Of a DNA stretch of 64,000 bases, positions 12,500 through 23,143 are shown one piece after another. Position 1 is the stretch's first letter. Each line of letters starts with the position of its first letter. Where the stretch lies: the NCBI GenBank assembly GCA_022432975.1, contig CM039503.1, positions 51,811,259 to 51,875,258 of the forward strand. The letters are read 5' to 3'. A program made the position numbers and the translations under genes. The notes under the pieces were generated by a model, which did no database searches, was not told the origin of the DNA, and worked only from the letters and a program-made list of their open reading frames with translations. Source of the stretch: Begonia masoniana. Its lineage: Eukaryota; Streptophyta; Magnoliopsida; Cucurbitales; Begoniaceae.

Positions 12500-14490
12500 T
12501 TTGTAGCTCTGTGGAGAGAGAGAGAGAGAGAGAGAGATGGAAGATTTTCAGCGAACCAGCTAAAAGCTAAGCTTTTTTTTTTTTTCAAATGTTTTAATAC
12601 GGCGTCGTTTCATACTTTAAGGCGACTCCCCTGTATGAATATAATTAATGTCTTAATTTAATATTTATTATTTATCTTAATTATTACATAGATTAAAATA
12701 TAAAATTAAAAAATAAATTTAATATTATTATTTTAAATATAATAATAAAAATAATAAAGTACAAAATAACGTTATATTTACACTCTAATATCGCACTTTA
12801 GAGTACCATTTACATATTATTCACTTATTAATTGATATAATATATTATTTTAAATATTTATATTATATTATAATAATTATATTAATGACATTTTACGTGC
12901 AACTATGAGTATAAAATTAGAGTGCAGACGTAAAATCAACTAAAATGCATGTTATCACTTATACTTGGTAATAAAAGGCAAATAAACTGGGGCTCACGAT
13001 TAAGTCTTTGTTATTGAGGTTGCATTTAAAGAAAAATATTTTTGTTACCTGATATTCTCTGTTGTGCGATTTTCGAAGAGAATCAACAAATTGTTCAAAA
13101 AAATGAAATTTAGAGCTCGTTATTGCCAATTTTCTGTATGAAGTTTTTCGATTTATTTCTCGATAGAAATCATCAAAATTGTTCTGTGAGAAATTGCTTC
13201 TCCCTTAAAATCGTCACGAGAAAAAATCAAGTAATAAAAACGTGATTTCTTTGACCGAATCACTAAGACAAAGATTTAACGCTCCTAATTAAAAATATGA
13301 CTACTCATATACATGCCTTTTCAACGATCATACCAAAAACGAACAATCAATCCATGGCATGACCCACTAACACAAATACAAAAAGAAAATTCACATTCTA
13401 ACCAAATAAAAAAGTTAGATTAAAATGACGTGTATATGAGTGCATTAACTAACACGTCATCATCCATATTTCATTTGGAAAAGGAAGTTGTTTTACAATT
13501 TCAAATCATTTAATGTTTCATTAAAAGTATTATTGAAACTAATAATTGGGAAATTGATATGCTAGAAGACCCGAGTATTGACTTGACTTCCAACGAATGT
13601 TGACTTTGAATGCTAGTGGCTTATGAGATAACAAGTCAACTCAAAAATAATATAGTTACAAACCTCCTTTTCTTTTTATTCTTACCAAGTAAAAATCATT
13701 ATATCCCATTTTTAAAAGATAATAATAATTTTTAATTCATTATATTTTACACTGATTGAGTTTTGACTCTGATATCATTTGTGAAATTTTACTTCTACTA
13801 ACCAAATGTTATCCGTTTTTAACTGAGAAACGTACAAACCTCAAGCGACATCAAAGAATTACGAAAAGTGTTGCAAACCAATTTTAAACTATCTCACGGA
13901 CTATCCGGACATCATAGATTAACACAAAAAAAGTTTTCAATTAAAATTTATTTATACAAAAAATTTTAGAATAAAGAAATTGCAGTGAAACACACGATAA
14001 TTAATTATGAAGAATTGAAAAAAAATAAAGAACACAAAATTTACGAGGTATGGACAAAATTGTCATAAGTCAACTGCTCAAAACTCCATTAGCAAAGTTC
14101 TATTAGAGAATAAAAAAAACAAATACTTTCGTAATGATATAGTATTGTCCATAACATTATTTAAAGATTACAAAAAAAATAACGTTTCTCAGATCCGTCT
14201 AACAATTTTCTCTTTCTTTTATTTTATCTTTGACTTTACATCCGATCTAATTTTCCCTAACTTGATCTGAATTTACTCAGATATCTCTCTTTTTATTCTC
14301 CTTCAACTCTCTAACTAATCTATTTGAAATAGAGTAATAGAAATTTGAACGGGACAAAATAACTCCAAATCTAATTTTAAAAAAAATGTTGATTGAGTGT
14401 TTACATAAGTGAAAACACAATAATTTATTGATAATTTTTGAATTTTTGAGAAATTAAAAAAAAAAAAGGTAGGAATTCTGTCTACTAAAT
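12500..14490. other. AT-rich intergenic DNA upstream of cpFtsY-A
   Basis: The first ~220 bases upstream of the cpFtsY start match block B. After about 12,725 the two copies diverge completely, marking the right edge of the duplication. Beyond this only AT-rich spacer is seen, with no gene or recognisable element. Confidence 0.6.
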
Positions 14491-14499
14491 GAATATTTA

Positions 14500-15399
14500 T
14501 GTATGCAGAAAACATGTGCAGAAAACATTTTGCATGAGCTTTCGGAAAAATCATGTATGCATGGACGTTTACTGTACTTAAAATTAAAACAGCAGACAAC
14601 ACAACAGAACGTGAAGCAAAACACAGACAACTCAGAACGTAAACTATAACGTATCTACCCAAAACAACCCGACAGAAGTAAAACCTAGTATCTCCGTGAT
14701 GTAGGGCCTTAAGGGTCAATCTACACACATGAACTTACCTGTTGCTGTAGAGTTGCAAGTCTTGAACGTCTCGGTTATGCGCGGACCTAAAACATGCAAG
14801 TAAAGAAAATAAACAGAGCTACAAATGCTAACTAATAACTTGGTAGAATATGCTTCAAACTCCATTCAAACCTTTAGAAAACAAACCAACGTGTTTTCAT
14901 CCAAAAACAGTGAGTTCTCTCCAAAATATTTTAACCCTAAACTTTAATAAAACTCACATTTTTAACTTGTTCAAACTCGTTAACTTTAGTAGATGATACC
15001 TTCACTGGAGAAAACGGAAGAAAAGAAGTTTTTGGAAAGGTTGTAGTCGCCTGGAAGAGAGAAAACAGAGGGGAGTGGAAAGAAGCAAAGGAAAAATAAG
15101 AGTTTCACGTAGGAGGAAAGAGAAGAAGAATATGGCTTCTTCAACAAGTTGCCAAGTGTCAAGCACTCATTAGTTCCCTCCCACCAACCTTAATTCCTTC
15201 CCAATTTACCCCTCCATGCATTTCTAACTATTGGTTTTTAACTAAATTACGAGTTAGTTCGTCGAATCGGTTTTACAAACCACTCACAGTCAATTGAAAC
15301 CATCGGTAAATTCATAAAACATACGTTGTATAAATATTCCCATTAATTCTGTCTAATAATTCAAGAAATATTTACATGGTAAAAATGTCGGGTGTTACA
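14500..15399 (+). mobile_element. 5'-truncated LTR fragment (family 1)
   Basis: This segment resembles the 3' part of the solo LTR at 2,239-4,680. It shares the GGGCCTTAAGGG block, the block AACTTACCTGTTGCTG, the stretch TTTTCATCCAAAAACAGTGA and the terminus GGGTGTTACA at 15,390-15,399. The 5' half, including any TGACGTCA cluster, is absent. The right end abuts the LARP-like fragment. Confidence 0.75.
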
Positions 15400-15612
15400 A
15401 TTGGAGAGCCAGATAGTATATCAAGTTGACTGCTATTTCATGTATTAATTTTGTTTTGTTATGCTCTAACTTTTATGCAATTGCAAGGATGAAACTTATT
15501 GTTAGTTTTGTTGAATGCGGGAATGATAATTTAGTTAAAGATCTTTATTTGCGAATGCAAATGAACGAGTTTGGATGGGTTCCTATTCAACTAATTGCAA
15601 GCTTCAATCGAG
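15400..15612 (+). pseudogene. La-motif fragment of a LARP1-like gene (locus 1)
   Basis: Two exon-like pieces can be read. The first encodes IVYQVDCYF, the start of a La motif. The second, before a GTGAGT donor near 15,611, encodes NDNLVKDLYLRMQMNEF followed by GWVPIQLIASFNR, matching the core of the La RNA-binding motif of LARP1-type proteins. The rest of the gene is missing, and an LTR fragment ends directly at its left edge. Related 5' pieces occur at 44,491-45,325 and at 52,416-52,718 plus 61,453-62,475. LARP identity rests on these short motifs only. Confidence 0.55.
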
Positions 15613-16420
15613 TGAGTTTATTATTTATATAACATATGTAGAAACGATACGATATGAAGATCTCTTTAAAAAAATTTATAACATGCTCTTTTTATTTTTA
15701 TGTTGATTATTCTTTCTTTTACTAATGGTAAATCTTACTGAGAATATTTTTATAATATTATATGCTTGGCGCCCATCAATGGTTGCTAAAGTTCAAGTAA
15801 GTTAACACTACACACTTTCTTGTTAAATTAGATGATAAATTAACATAGTAGTCATGTATTCTCACTAATTTTGTGTAATATTTTTGTTAATGTAAATATG
15901 TGTTGGCATAGATTTGTTTGGCAAATTAATTAAAGTGTTAATTTTGTTTATCTTGAAAATTAAATAAAGATTGCAGTATTATTCATTTACAAGGCAGACA
16001 GATTTTATAGAGATTATGGTACCAAATATAAACAGAATATTCACTTTTGGTAAGCTTGAAAAACAAGGAAAGTTAGTTTCTTAGAAATCAAGTTATCTTT
16101 TGAATTTATTTATGGAAGGTCATTTTGAAGATTATAAATTCTGTGTACCATAACATGACATGCCTCGGTTGGCATGCAAAAAGAATTCTAATAAATTCCC
16201 TTACATTATCTAAGCTCTCTACTTATTACGTATTTTCTCTTTTTGTAGGAATATTTTTGAGGAAAGAATGCACTTGGAGCGCATGGAATAAGTCACCAAG
16301 TGGCCTATAGAAATTTGTCTTCCCGGCCCGTTAAATTTGTAATTTTTATTTTTTTAAACTTATTTGGCATACATTCGCCTTTATTGTATGAATTATATAA
16401 TTGCATCATGCATTAGATTG
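15613..16420. other. AT-rich intergenic stretch
   Basis: No further exon of the LARP-like gene could be identified with confidence. The sequence is AT-rich spacer up to the probable left border of the Ty3/gypsy element. Confidence 0.4.
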
Positions 16421-18251
16421 TGTGGTTAGGGTTAGATGTATGTTGGTGGATTATGGGTTGAAGAAATTCAACCAATTATTCAAAGAAAAAAGACCTTCAC
16501 AAGATCAATCCCAAAGGAAGCCAAGGCCCAAAGAATAGCCCACATTTAAAGGTATGATTTTTGCAAGTACAAGAGTTACTGGCAACATAGATTGATGATG
16601 TGGCAAGATTCCCTCCATTGATCCATTTAGGCATGACATTCATCTCCTCCCTAGGATGTGTGCTTGTTTGCCTTGATCTTGGTCATCCATCATTTTTCAT
16701 CTAAGGCCACCATTCATTCATCCTTATGGAAACCCTAATCCACCCTAGGAACTCTATAAATTCATGGCATTGGTGCATGTATGACAATTTTTGCTCATTT
16801 ATGACATTTCTATTTCTCTCTTCTAAGGTGAGTAACCTTTAGAGTTTTTCCTTGGTTCTTTGAACCAAGTGGAGTAGCCCTCCATTGCTAACTTAGCTTG
16901 GGTTGATAGGATAGCTCTGTAACGACCCCGTTTCCCAGCAAGATATTGTCCGCTCTTGGGATTGGACCGCAGCCTAATATCCTCCCCTCACGGCTTTGTT
17001 TGGCGAGAACTTCCCGGAAGGTCACCCAACCTGGGATTGCTCTCGCCGAAGCACTTTTAACTTCGGAGTTCTTATGGGATCCGTTGCCAATTGTGCTCCA
17101 AAACGCGTCTTACTATGTTGGGAGGGTCTCTTTACATATGTTTCATTTCCATATACTTCCCCAAGCGATGTGGGATTGTGACGACCCCCTCTTTACGACC
17201 CGGGATTCGCTTATACTCGAGTCCGGGATTCGCCTACACTCGGCTTAGATCCCGAGGTTTGCCCCGCAGTCGTACTCATATGTGCACATTCGGGCCATCA
17301 CAATCACCCCCCCGCGGGGGCCCAACGTCCTTGTTGGCCACATTTCCGGTTGGGTACAGGCTCTGATACCATTTGTAACAACCCCTATTCCCAGCAAGAT
17401 ATTGTCCGCTCTGGGGATTGGACCGCAGCCCAATATCCTCCCCTCACGGCTTTGTTTGGCGAGAACTTCCCGGAAGGTCACCCAACCTGGGATTGCTCTC
17501 GCCGAAGCACTTTTAACTTCGGAGTTCTTATGGGATCCGTTGCCAATTGTGCTCCAAAACGCGTCTTGCTATGTTGGGAGGGTCTCTTTACATATGTTTC
17601 ATTTCCATATACTTCCCCAAGCGATGTGGGATTGTGACGACCCCCCTCTTTATGACCCGAGATTCGCCTACACTCGGCTTAGATCCCGAGGTTTGCCCCG
17701 CAACCCGAGGTTTGCCCCGCAGTCGTACTCATACGTGCACATTCGGGTCATCACAAGTTCTTAGCTATTCTCTCACCTTTTCCATTTTGATTAGGATTGA
17801 GGACGAAAATCCTGGCCTACGGTGGTCGTTTTCCTCCCGAAAAACGTTTATCCGAGAGCTTAACCCGTAAGATCGCTCTACGGATCCGCCAAGGGTATTC
17901 TTTATTTTATTGTCTTTACATTTCACCCACATTCACTCTCTAAATTTCGGCCACACAAATCACCTTTATTTTATTGTATTTTTATTTCCTTCATTCCATT
18001 ACTTCTTCTTCCACTTTTCTCTTCATTTTCTTTTATTATTATTATTTTTTTCTTCATGCTTCATGCTTCATGCCATCATCTAACATCTAACTCTCGGCCA
18101 TTGCATCATCTGGCATTAATTTAGTTTCTTGCACTTTATTTCTATTATTTTCTTCTCTTTATTTTAAGTTTGCACAACACTAGTCACCCGAGCACTTCTT
18201 GAATATTTGTGGGTTTGAACACGGATCCTTTTCCTAAGGGATTTTGTGTCA
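16421..18251 (+). mobile_element. Probable 5' LTR of the Ty3/gypsy element (interrupted)
   Basis: The right end (…TTTTGTGTCA at 18,251) is fixed by the primer-binding site two bases further on. The left end is a guess at TGTGGTTAGG, since no 3' LTR is available for comparison. A TATAAA at 16,755-16,760 would suit the LTR promoter. With the 838-bp Cassandra removed the LTR would be about 1 kb. Confidence 0.55.
16918..17755 (-). mobile_element. Cassandra TRIM element, minus orientation
   Basis: There are two LTR copies, 16,918-17,302 and 17,374-17,755, and a ~71-bp internal part. The internal part carries the complement of the tRNA-iMet primer-binding site (GGCTCTGATACCA near 17,360) and a C-run (complement of the polypurine tract). 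Both LTRs contain 5S-rRNA-derived sequence in antisense to the + strand. Flanks AGCTC and AGTTC differ by one base and are probably the target duplication. Compared with the + copy at 18,290, the terminal U3 portion is unrelated (TTCGCC/ACTCGG-rich), and the 5S A-box reads GAAGTTAAAAGTGC instead of GAAGTTAAGCGTGC. Confidence 0.88.
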
Positions 18252-18253
18252 AG

Positions 18254-18268
18254 TGGTATCAGAGTCAC
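18254..18268 (+). promoter_or_regulatory. Primer-binding site of the Ty3/gypsy element
   Basis: TGGTATCAGAGTCAC follows the LTR end by two bases. It resembles the complement of the 3' end of initiator-Met tRNA used by many plant LTR elements (canonical TGGTATCAGAGCC). Confidence 0.7.
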
Positions 18269-18517
18269 AAGGCTTCCCAAATGCGTTTATATGACGACCC
18301 GTCTTTCAACGGACTGATAAGGAACCACCCATTCTCCGCGGATCCTGGGGCTGACCTGGGCCGGAGGTGGGTAAAGCTCCGCGAATCCTGGGGCTGACCT
18401 GGGCCGGAGTGGTTTCTCCGTTGAAGCAGGGGCCGTTACGAACCCACATCGCTTGGGGAAGTACATGGAAATGAAACATATGTAAGAGATCCCTCTCAAG
18501 ATAGCAAGACGCGTTTT

Positions 18518-18620
18518 GGAGCACGATTGGCAACGGATCCCATAAGAACTCCGAAGTTAAGCGTGCTTCGGCGAGAGTAATTTCAGGTTGGGTGACCTTC
18601 CGGGAAGTGCTCTCGCCAAA
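18518..18620 (+). other. 5S-rRNA-derived segment in Cassandra 5' LTR
   Basis: The sequence GGATCCCATAAGAACTCCGA continues into GAAGTTAAGCGTGCTTCGG and AGGTTGGGTGACC, closely following plant 5S rRNA including the internal Pol III A and C boxes. It is embedded in an LTR and lacks the 5S ends, so it is not a 5S gene. Confidence 0.85.
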
Positions 18621-19000
18621 CAAAGCCGTGAGGGGAGGATATTGGGCTGCGGCCCAATCCCCGGAGCGGACAATATCTTGCTGGGAAAAGGGGTCGTTAC
18701 AAATGGTATCAGAGCCTGTACCCAACCGGAAATGTGGCCAACGAGGACGTTGGGCCCCCGAGGGGGGGTGATTGTGACGACCCGTCTTTCAACGGACTGA
18801 TAAGGAACCACCCATTCTCCGCGGATCCTGGGGCTGACCTGGGCCGGAGGTGGGTAAAGCTCCGCGAATCCTGGGGCTGACCTGGGCCGGAGTGGTTTCT
18901 CCGTTGAAGCAGGGGCCGTTACGAACCCACATCGCTTGGGGAAGTACATGGAAATGAAACATATGTAAGAGATCCCTCCCAAGATAGCAAGACGCGTTTT

Positions 19001-19103
19001 GGAGCACGATTGGCAACGGATCCCATAAGAACTCCGAAGTTAAGCGTGCTTCGGCGAGAGTAATTTCAGGTTGGGTGACCTTCCGGGAAGTGCTCTCGCC
19101 AAA
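19001..19103 (+). other. 5S-rRNA-derived segment in Cassandra 3' LTR
   Basis: Second copy of the same 5S-like segment, 483 bp downstream of the first, with both internal Pol III boxes preserved. Confidence 0.85.
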
Positions 19104-19483
19104 CAAAGCCGTGAGAGGAGGATATTGGGCTGCGGCCCAATCCCCGGAGCGGACAATATCTTGCTGGGAAAAGGGGTCGTTACAGTTTAGTTGCTATGAC
19201 AGTAGTCAAAAATCAGCACAAACCCGGGATAGCGGCTCATTACTTTTTCTAGCATTATTTTCCATATATTTTGTGCTAACTTTGTGCTAACCTAACCAAT
19301 ATATTTGCTGTCATATTTCTTATCATTTAATGCTTGAATATATTGTTAAAATGTGGTATGCATTGCTACAAAATTTCGGCCAAGGTGAGCACTTCATTTC
19401 CATCTTTCTTCTTTTTGGTTTTTATGTTTATTTTGCTCGGATTTAAGCATATATTCTCCTCAATTTTTTTTCTATATCATTTT

Positions 19484-21908
19484 TGTAGCACCCGAGAATT
19501 TTTCCTCAATTTAATTAATCGAAAGAATTGGAGAGAAAATAATAAAAAGGTAAAGTAATTAAAAAGTGAATAAATTTGGTTGAACTAAAACGTTTATTAA
19601 ATTAGGTTCGTGAAATTAAGCCGTGAGTTATAATTAGGAACGAGATTTAACGAAAGTCGAAATAGTCGAAAGCACGGGAGGGCGAAACGGTAATTGTTAT
19701 TTTATATTATTATTATTATTATTTAAAAAATAAAAAATAAAACATAAACAACAGAATGGCCCGAAGGCCATTCTGCTGTTCGAACCCGAGCCCCGCGAGT
19801 GAGAACAGGGGAGACGAGAAGTGGACGGCGACGCGGCGCCATTCACCGGCCGATTTCCGACGCTCTCCGGCCAGACGACGGCGTCGTGTGGTTTTCGGCC
19901 AGTCTCCGCGCACAAACCGAACGGTAAGCTCGATTTTGCCCTGTTTTCGGTTCGGTTTAGGTCGTGGGTGACGAGCCCGATTTGGCTCCGATCACCGGCC
20001 GATTTTGGCCACCTCCGGCGTGGGTTTGCCGACCCTTGGGTCGGCTACGGTTGATTGGCCGCGAGGTGCTCAATTTGAGCAAAAATCTGAGAATCCCGAA
20101 TTGGGGGATTTCGGTTTTCGGTGTGATGCCTCGGGATTTCGATTTGTTTAGGCTAATTGAGGCTAATTGGGGTTGATTGGTGAGGAAATTGATGTGAATT
20201 GATGAAAAATCGAATTGGGGAAATTTCTCGGGTTAGGGCAGTTCGGGTTTTGCTGCAATTGACCTAGCTACGGTGGATTGTTTTAAAATTCCTTTTGGCA
20301 GGTTAAAATAGGTTATTAGAGGAGTACGTGGCCGCTGGAATCGTTCGATTCTGATAACCGACGTGAAAGTTACACGCGTTCGAAGTTTCGGGTCGGTTTT
20401 ACCGAACCCAAATTAGTGACCCGTTTAGTTTAGTTTTAGTTGGATTAGGCTATAAATAATAGTTTGAAAGTAAATTGGTGAATGTGGGCTTAATTTTAAT
20501 GAAGTTTGAATATTTGTCGTAGGTCGAGCCGTAGGTGGGCAAGTAACCGAGTAGCCCCAGCGAGCTACAGAAGACAGGTAAGTTCTCGTGATTCTTCTCT
20601 GGCCGATTGGCCTACACCGTACGTCGAATGTCGTCTCGAGGAGTTTTGGAGATGCGTTAGTTTAAATTGTACTTGGTTTGGGTAGTTAGGTTATAGGAGT
20701 TTATAGTTTACGCTTTACAGTCTTGATGGTACATGTTATTGTTTGTTTACTTTAAAATATTGAACTGTTCACGCATCACTTGTTTTAAAGAAAAGCATGA
20801 AAATGAATTTCCGCACAGAGTTTTAAAGATAACGTAAAGCATAGCATTGGCCGAAAGGCATACAGGCCTTCGGGCATACAGGCCTTGGGCATACAGTTTA
20901 CAGGTCACGCGAGGTGGGGCTCAGGCACGGTTGTACGTGTTGTAAACGTGTACCCCCCTCTTCTAGCTGGAAAGAGTAGTCCGCCCGCTGGATGAGCTCT
21001 CTCCGGTTAAAAGGTATAGGATCTCGGTGACACCTATAGTGCATGGCATAGTAAGATAAAAATAAAGCATGGTTTAATGAACTCATAGCACAGCATGCAT
21101 CGCATTTACGTAGAGCTTACTGGGATTTTATCTCATAGTGTGTTGTATGGTGTAGGTGACATAGACTTCGAGGTACCAAGTGAGGACGATGTCCCTCCAC
21201 CTGAGGCATGATTCAGTTGACGGAGGATGGCGTGCGGTGGTGTGTTGCGCAGTCGAGGCTTACCTGACCCGTGGGGACAGTATGTATAGATTTTGAGAGT
21301 GTGGGACACGTTTGTATAGAAATTATAGGATGCTTGGATCTGGTTAGGTGTTAGATTCGTATTTAATGTTTTAAACGTTTTCATTGGAACCTGTTTTATA
21401 AACTGTTTTTGTAAAGTTTTATGGGATTGTTTGATGATAGTTGATAGGTTGGTATTTTGATAGATCGATGTGCAGAGGTTTAGGCAAACTGTTTATAAAG
21501 CGTTTTTGTTAATTCAGTTATTTGAATGGTATGGAACTGCTTGGTATTTTCTTTGAAACAGGAGGGAATGTTAAACTTTTAAACGGAACCATGCAGTTCG
21601 TTTTCATGGAAAATGTGTTTTGTTTAATTATGTCTCGAGTCGTTTTGAGCGAGATTACGGAGATGTAGGAGTATCGGTGGTTTGAAGTTAAGTTGTATCG
21701 TAAAGTGTATGTTTGTGATGTAGATAGAATTGGGTTAGTGAAATGGTAAGGTTTGTATTTTATAGGTGTTTGAGTACGTGATCATTTAAATAATTGTTTT
21801 CTAATTATTTTAAACGTTTTATTAATTTGTTTTCCACTTAAACGCTAAGTATAAAAGAAAAAGAAGAATTTCGTACGGGAAATTAGGAATAGTATGAGGG
21901 TCGTTACA
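19484..21908 (+). mobile_element. Solo LTR (family 2), TSD ATTTT
   Basis: The 2,425-bp insertion starts TGTAGCACCCGAGAA and ends GGGTCGTTACA. The perfect duplication ATTTT flanks it at 19,479-19,483 and 21,909-21,913, inside the Ty3/gypsy leader. It carries a short ATT run (~19,705), a GC-rich block (19,750-20,060), a GGCATACAGGCC mini-repeat (~20,850) and the block CAGGTAAGTTCTCGTGATTC. Relatives in minus orientation form the outer (52,719-61,452) and inner (53,415-56,740) LTRs of the right-hand nest. Open frames in the GC-rich part look incidental. Confidence 0.92.
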
Positions 21909-23143
21909 ATTTTACTGTGTTTTGAGTCAATATTAACATTTAAATCTAAGCTGAAAGTATGCTCAAAATATTGGTGAAATGTTGTCTTAAAATCGGATCT
22001 ATAATTAAGTCTCTAAAATCGGTTTTCATGAATGATTTTCTTCACGGATTTGCTTGCTCTCATTCCGATTTTTCTTAGCATCTTTGATCTATGATTGATC
22101 CATGTTTTAGCACTTAAATATTGTCCATTAACTACATAAAAATTCTAGAATTTTTGATACTAAAAATTGGTCTACAACTAGTAATATATATAAAAAAAAA
22201 AAAATCGGTTGCATGTGGTTTCTCTCCTCGGTTTATGCATGATTCTTGTTTCGGTTTTTCTATCACATCTTGCTGTGTCTTGGCTAGGATTTACCTCTAA
22301 AATTCGTGCTATTAATATATATAAATTCGGCTCTTAATGTTGCATAGAAATTCGGCTAAGAAGATTTAATCAAAAATTGATTTAAGCTTATTTTCTCATC
22401 GGTTATTGCTTGTTCATTGCCTCGGTTTTTTTTAACTTATGTTATGGTTGTTTTAAGCTAAGATTGACATCTAAATATTTTCCAATAGTATACTATAAAT
22501 TCTGGAAATTTTGATGCTTAAAATCAACCTAGATCTAACATTATCAAAATCGGATTAATCTTGACTTATCTTCTCAATTTTGCATCTTTAAATTATACTC
22601 AAAATTTGCCTATTAACTTGCTGAATGTTGCTCTTGTTTTAGCTTATAAATTCACCTATTATATGCTGGTAATTGAATGCACAAATTGGTTTATAAGAAT
22701 TTAGCAATAACATGATTTAAATTGGCAAAATTGAACCAAACACTACATGAAAATTCTGCTATAATTAACTTAAAATTCAGCATATTAATATTGATAAAAA
22801 CTTGTGTTTTAAATTTATTACGGGTTGTTTTTGATGTTATTTGGTTGGAATTAATATTATTTTGAGTGATTCTAGTTTAAAATTGGAAACTTAGCTAAAT
22901 TGGGTTAAATTTGTGGTGATTAGCATTTATTGAAAATATTCATTTTTTTAGTAATTTTGTTAAGTGTTTAATGTTAACACCAAGTTGTTTTCTTAAGTGA
23001 GCATGTTCCCTATTTTATTATTGTCTTAGCTAAGAATTTTTCTTAGTGCGTAAAATTTGCCTAAGACATTAATCATATCAACCCCTCACCAATTAAGAGG
23101 AACAACTTAGACAAGAATTGAAATTTTAATTAAACACTTAATT

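Larger units (their letters stand above)
18290..19184 (+). mobile_element. Complete Cassandra TRIM element, plus orientation
   Basis: Two 412-bp LTRs (18,290-18,701 and 18,773-19,184) flank a 71-bp interior with primer-binding site TGGTATCAGAGCC (18,704) and a G-run polypurine tract. A perfect target duplication GTTTA lies at 18,285-18,289 and 19,185-19,189. The LTRs differ at about three bases by eye, one being TG to TA at the very first dinucleotide, so the insertion is young. Each LTR also carries an internal ~44-bp duplication (CCTGGGGCTGACCTGGGCCG twice). The element encodes no protein and depends on other elements for mobilisation. Confidence 0.95.

Noticed and set aside
18704..18716. 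tRNA-like sequence TGGTATCAGAGCC
   Set aside because: Only the 3' acceptor complement is present; it is a retroelement primer-binding site, not a tRNA gene.
16946..18982. Overlapping open frames of 90-160 residues on both strands
   Set aside because: They coincide with the GC-rich Cassandra LTRs and repeat from copy to copy; Cassandra has no coding capacity.
18518..19103. Genuine 5S rRNA genes
   Set aside because: The 5S-like parts lie inside Cassandra LTRs with primer-binding site, polypurine tract and GTTTA target duplication, and lack proper 5S ends.
19750..20180. GC-rich open frames within the solo LTR
   Set aside because: The region belongs to a TG...CA solo LTR with target duplication; the reverse copy near 55,650-56,030 does not conserve a frame.
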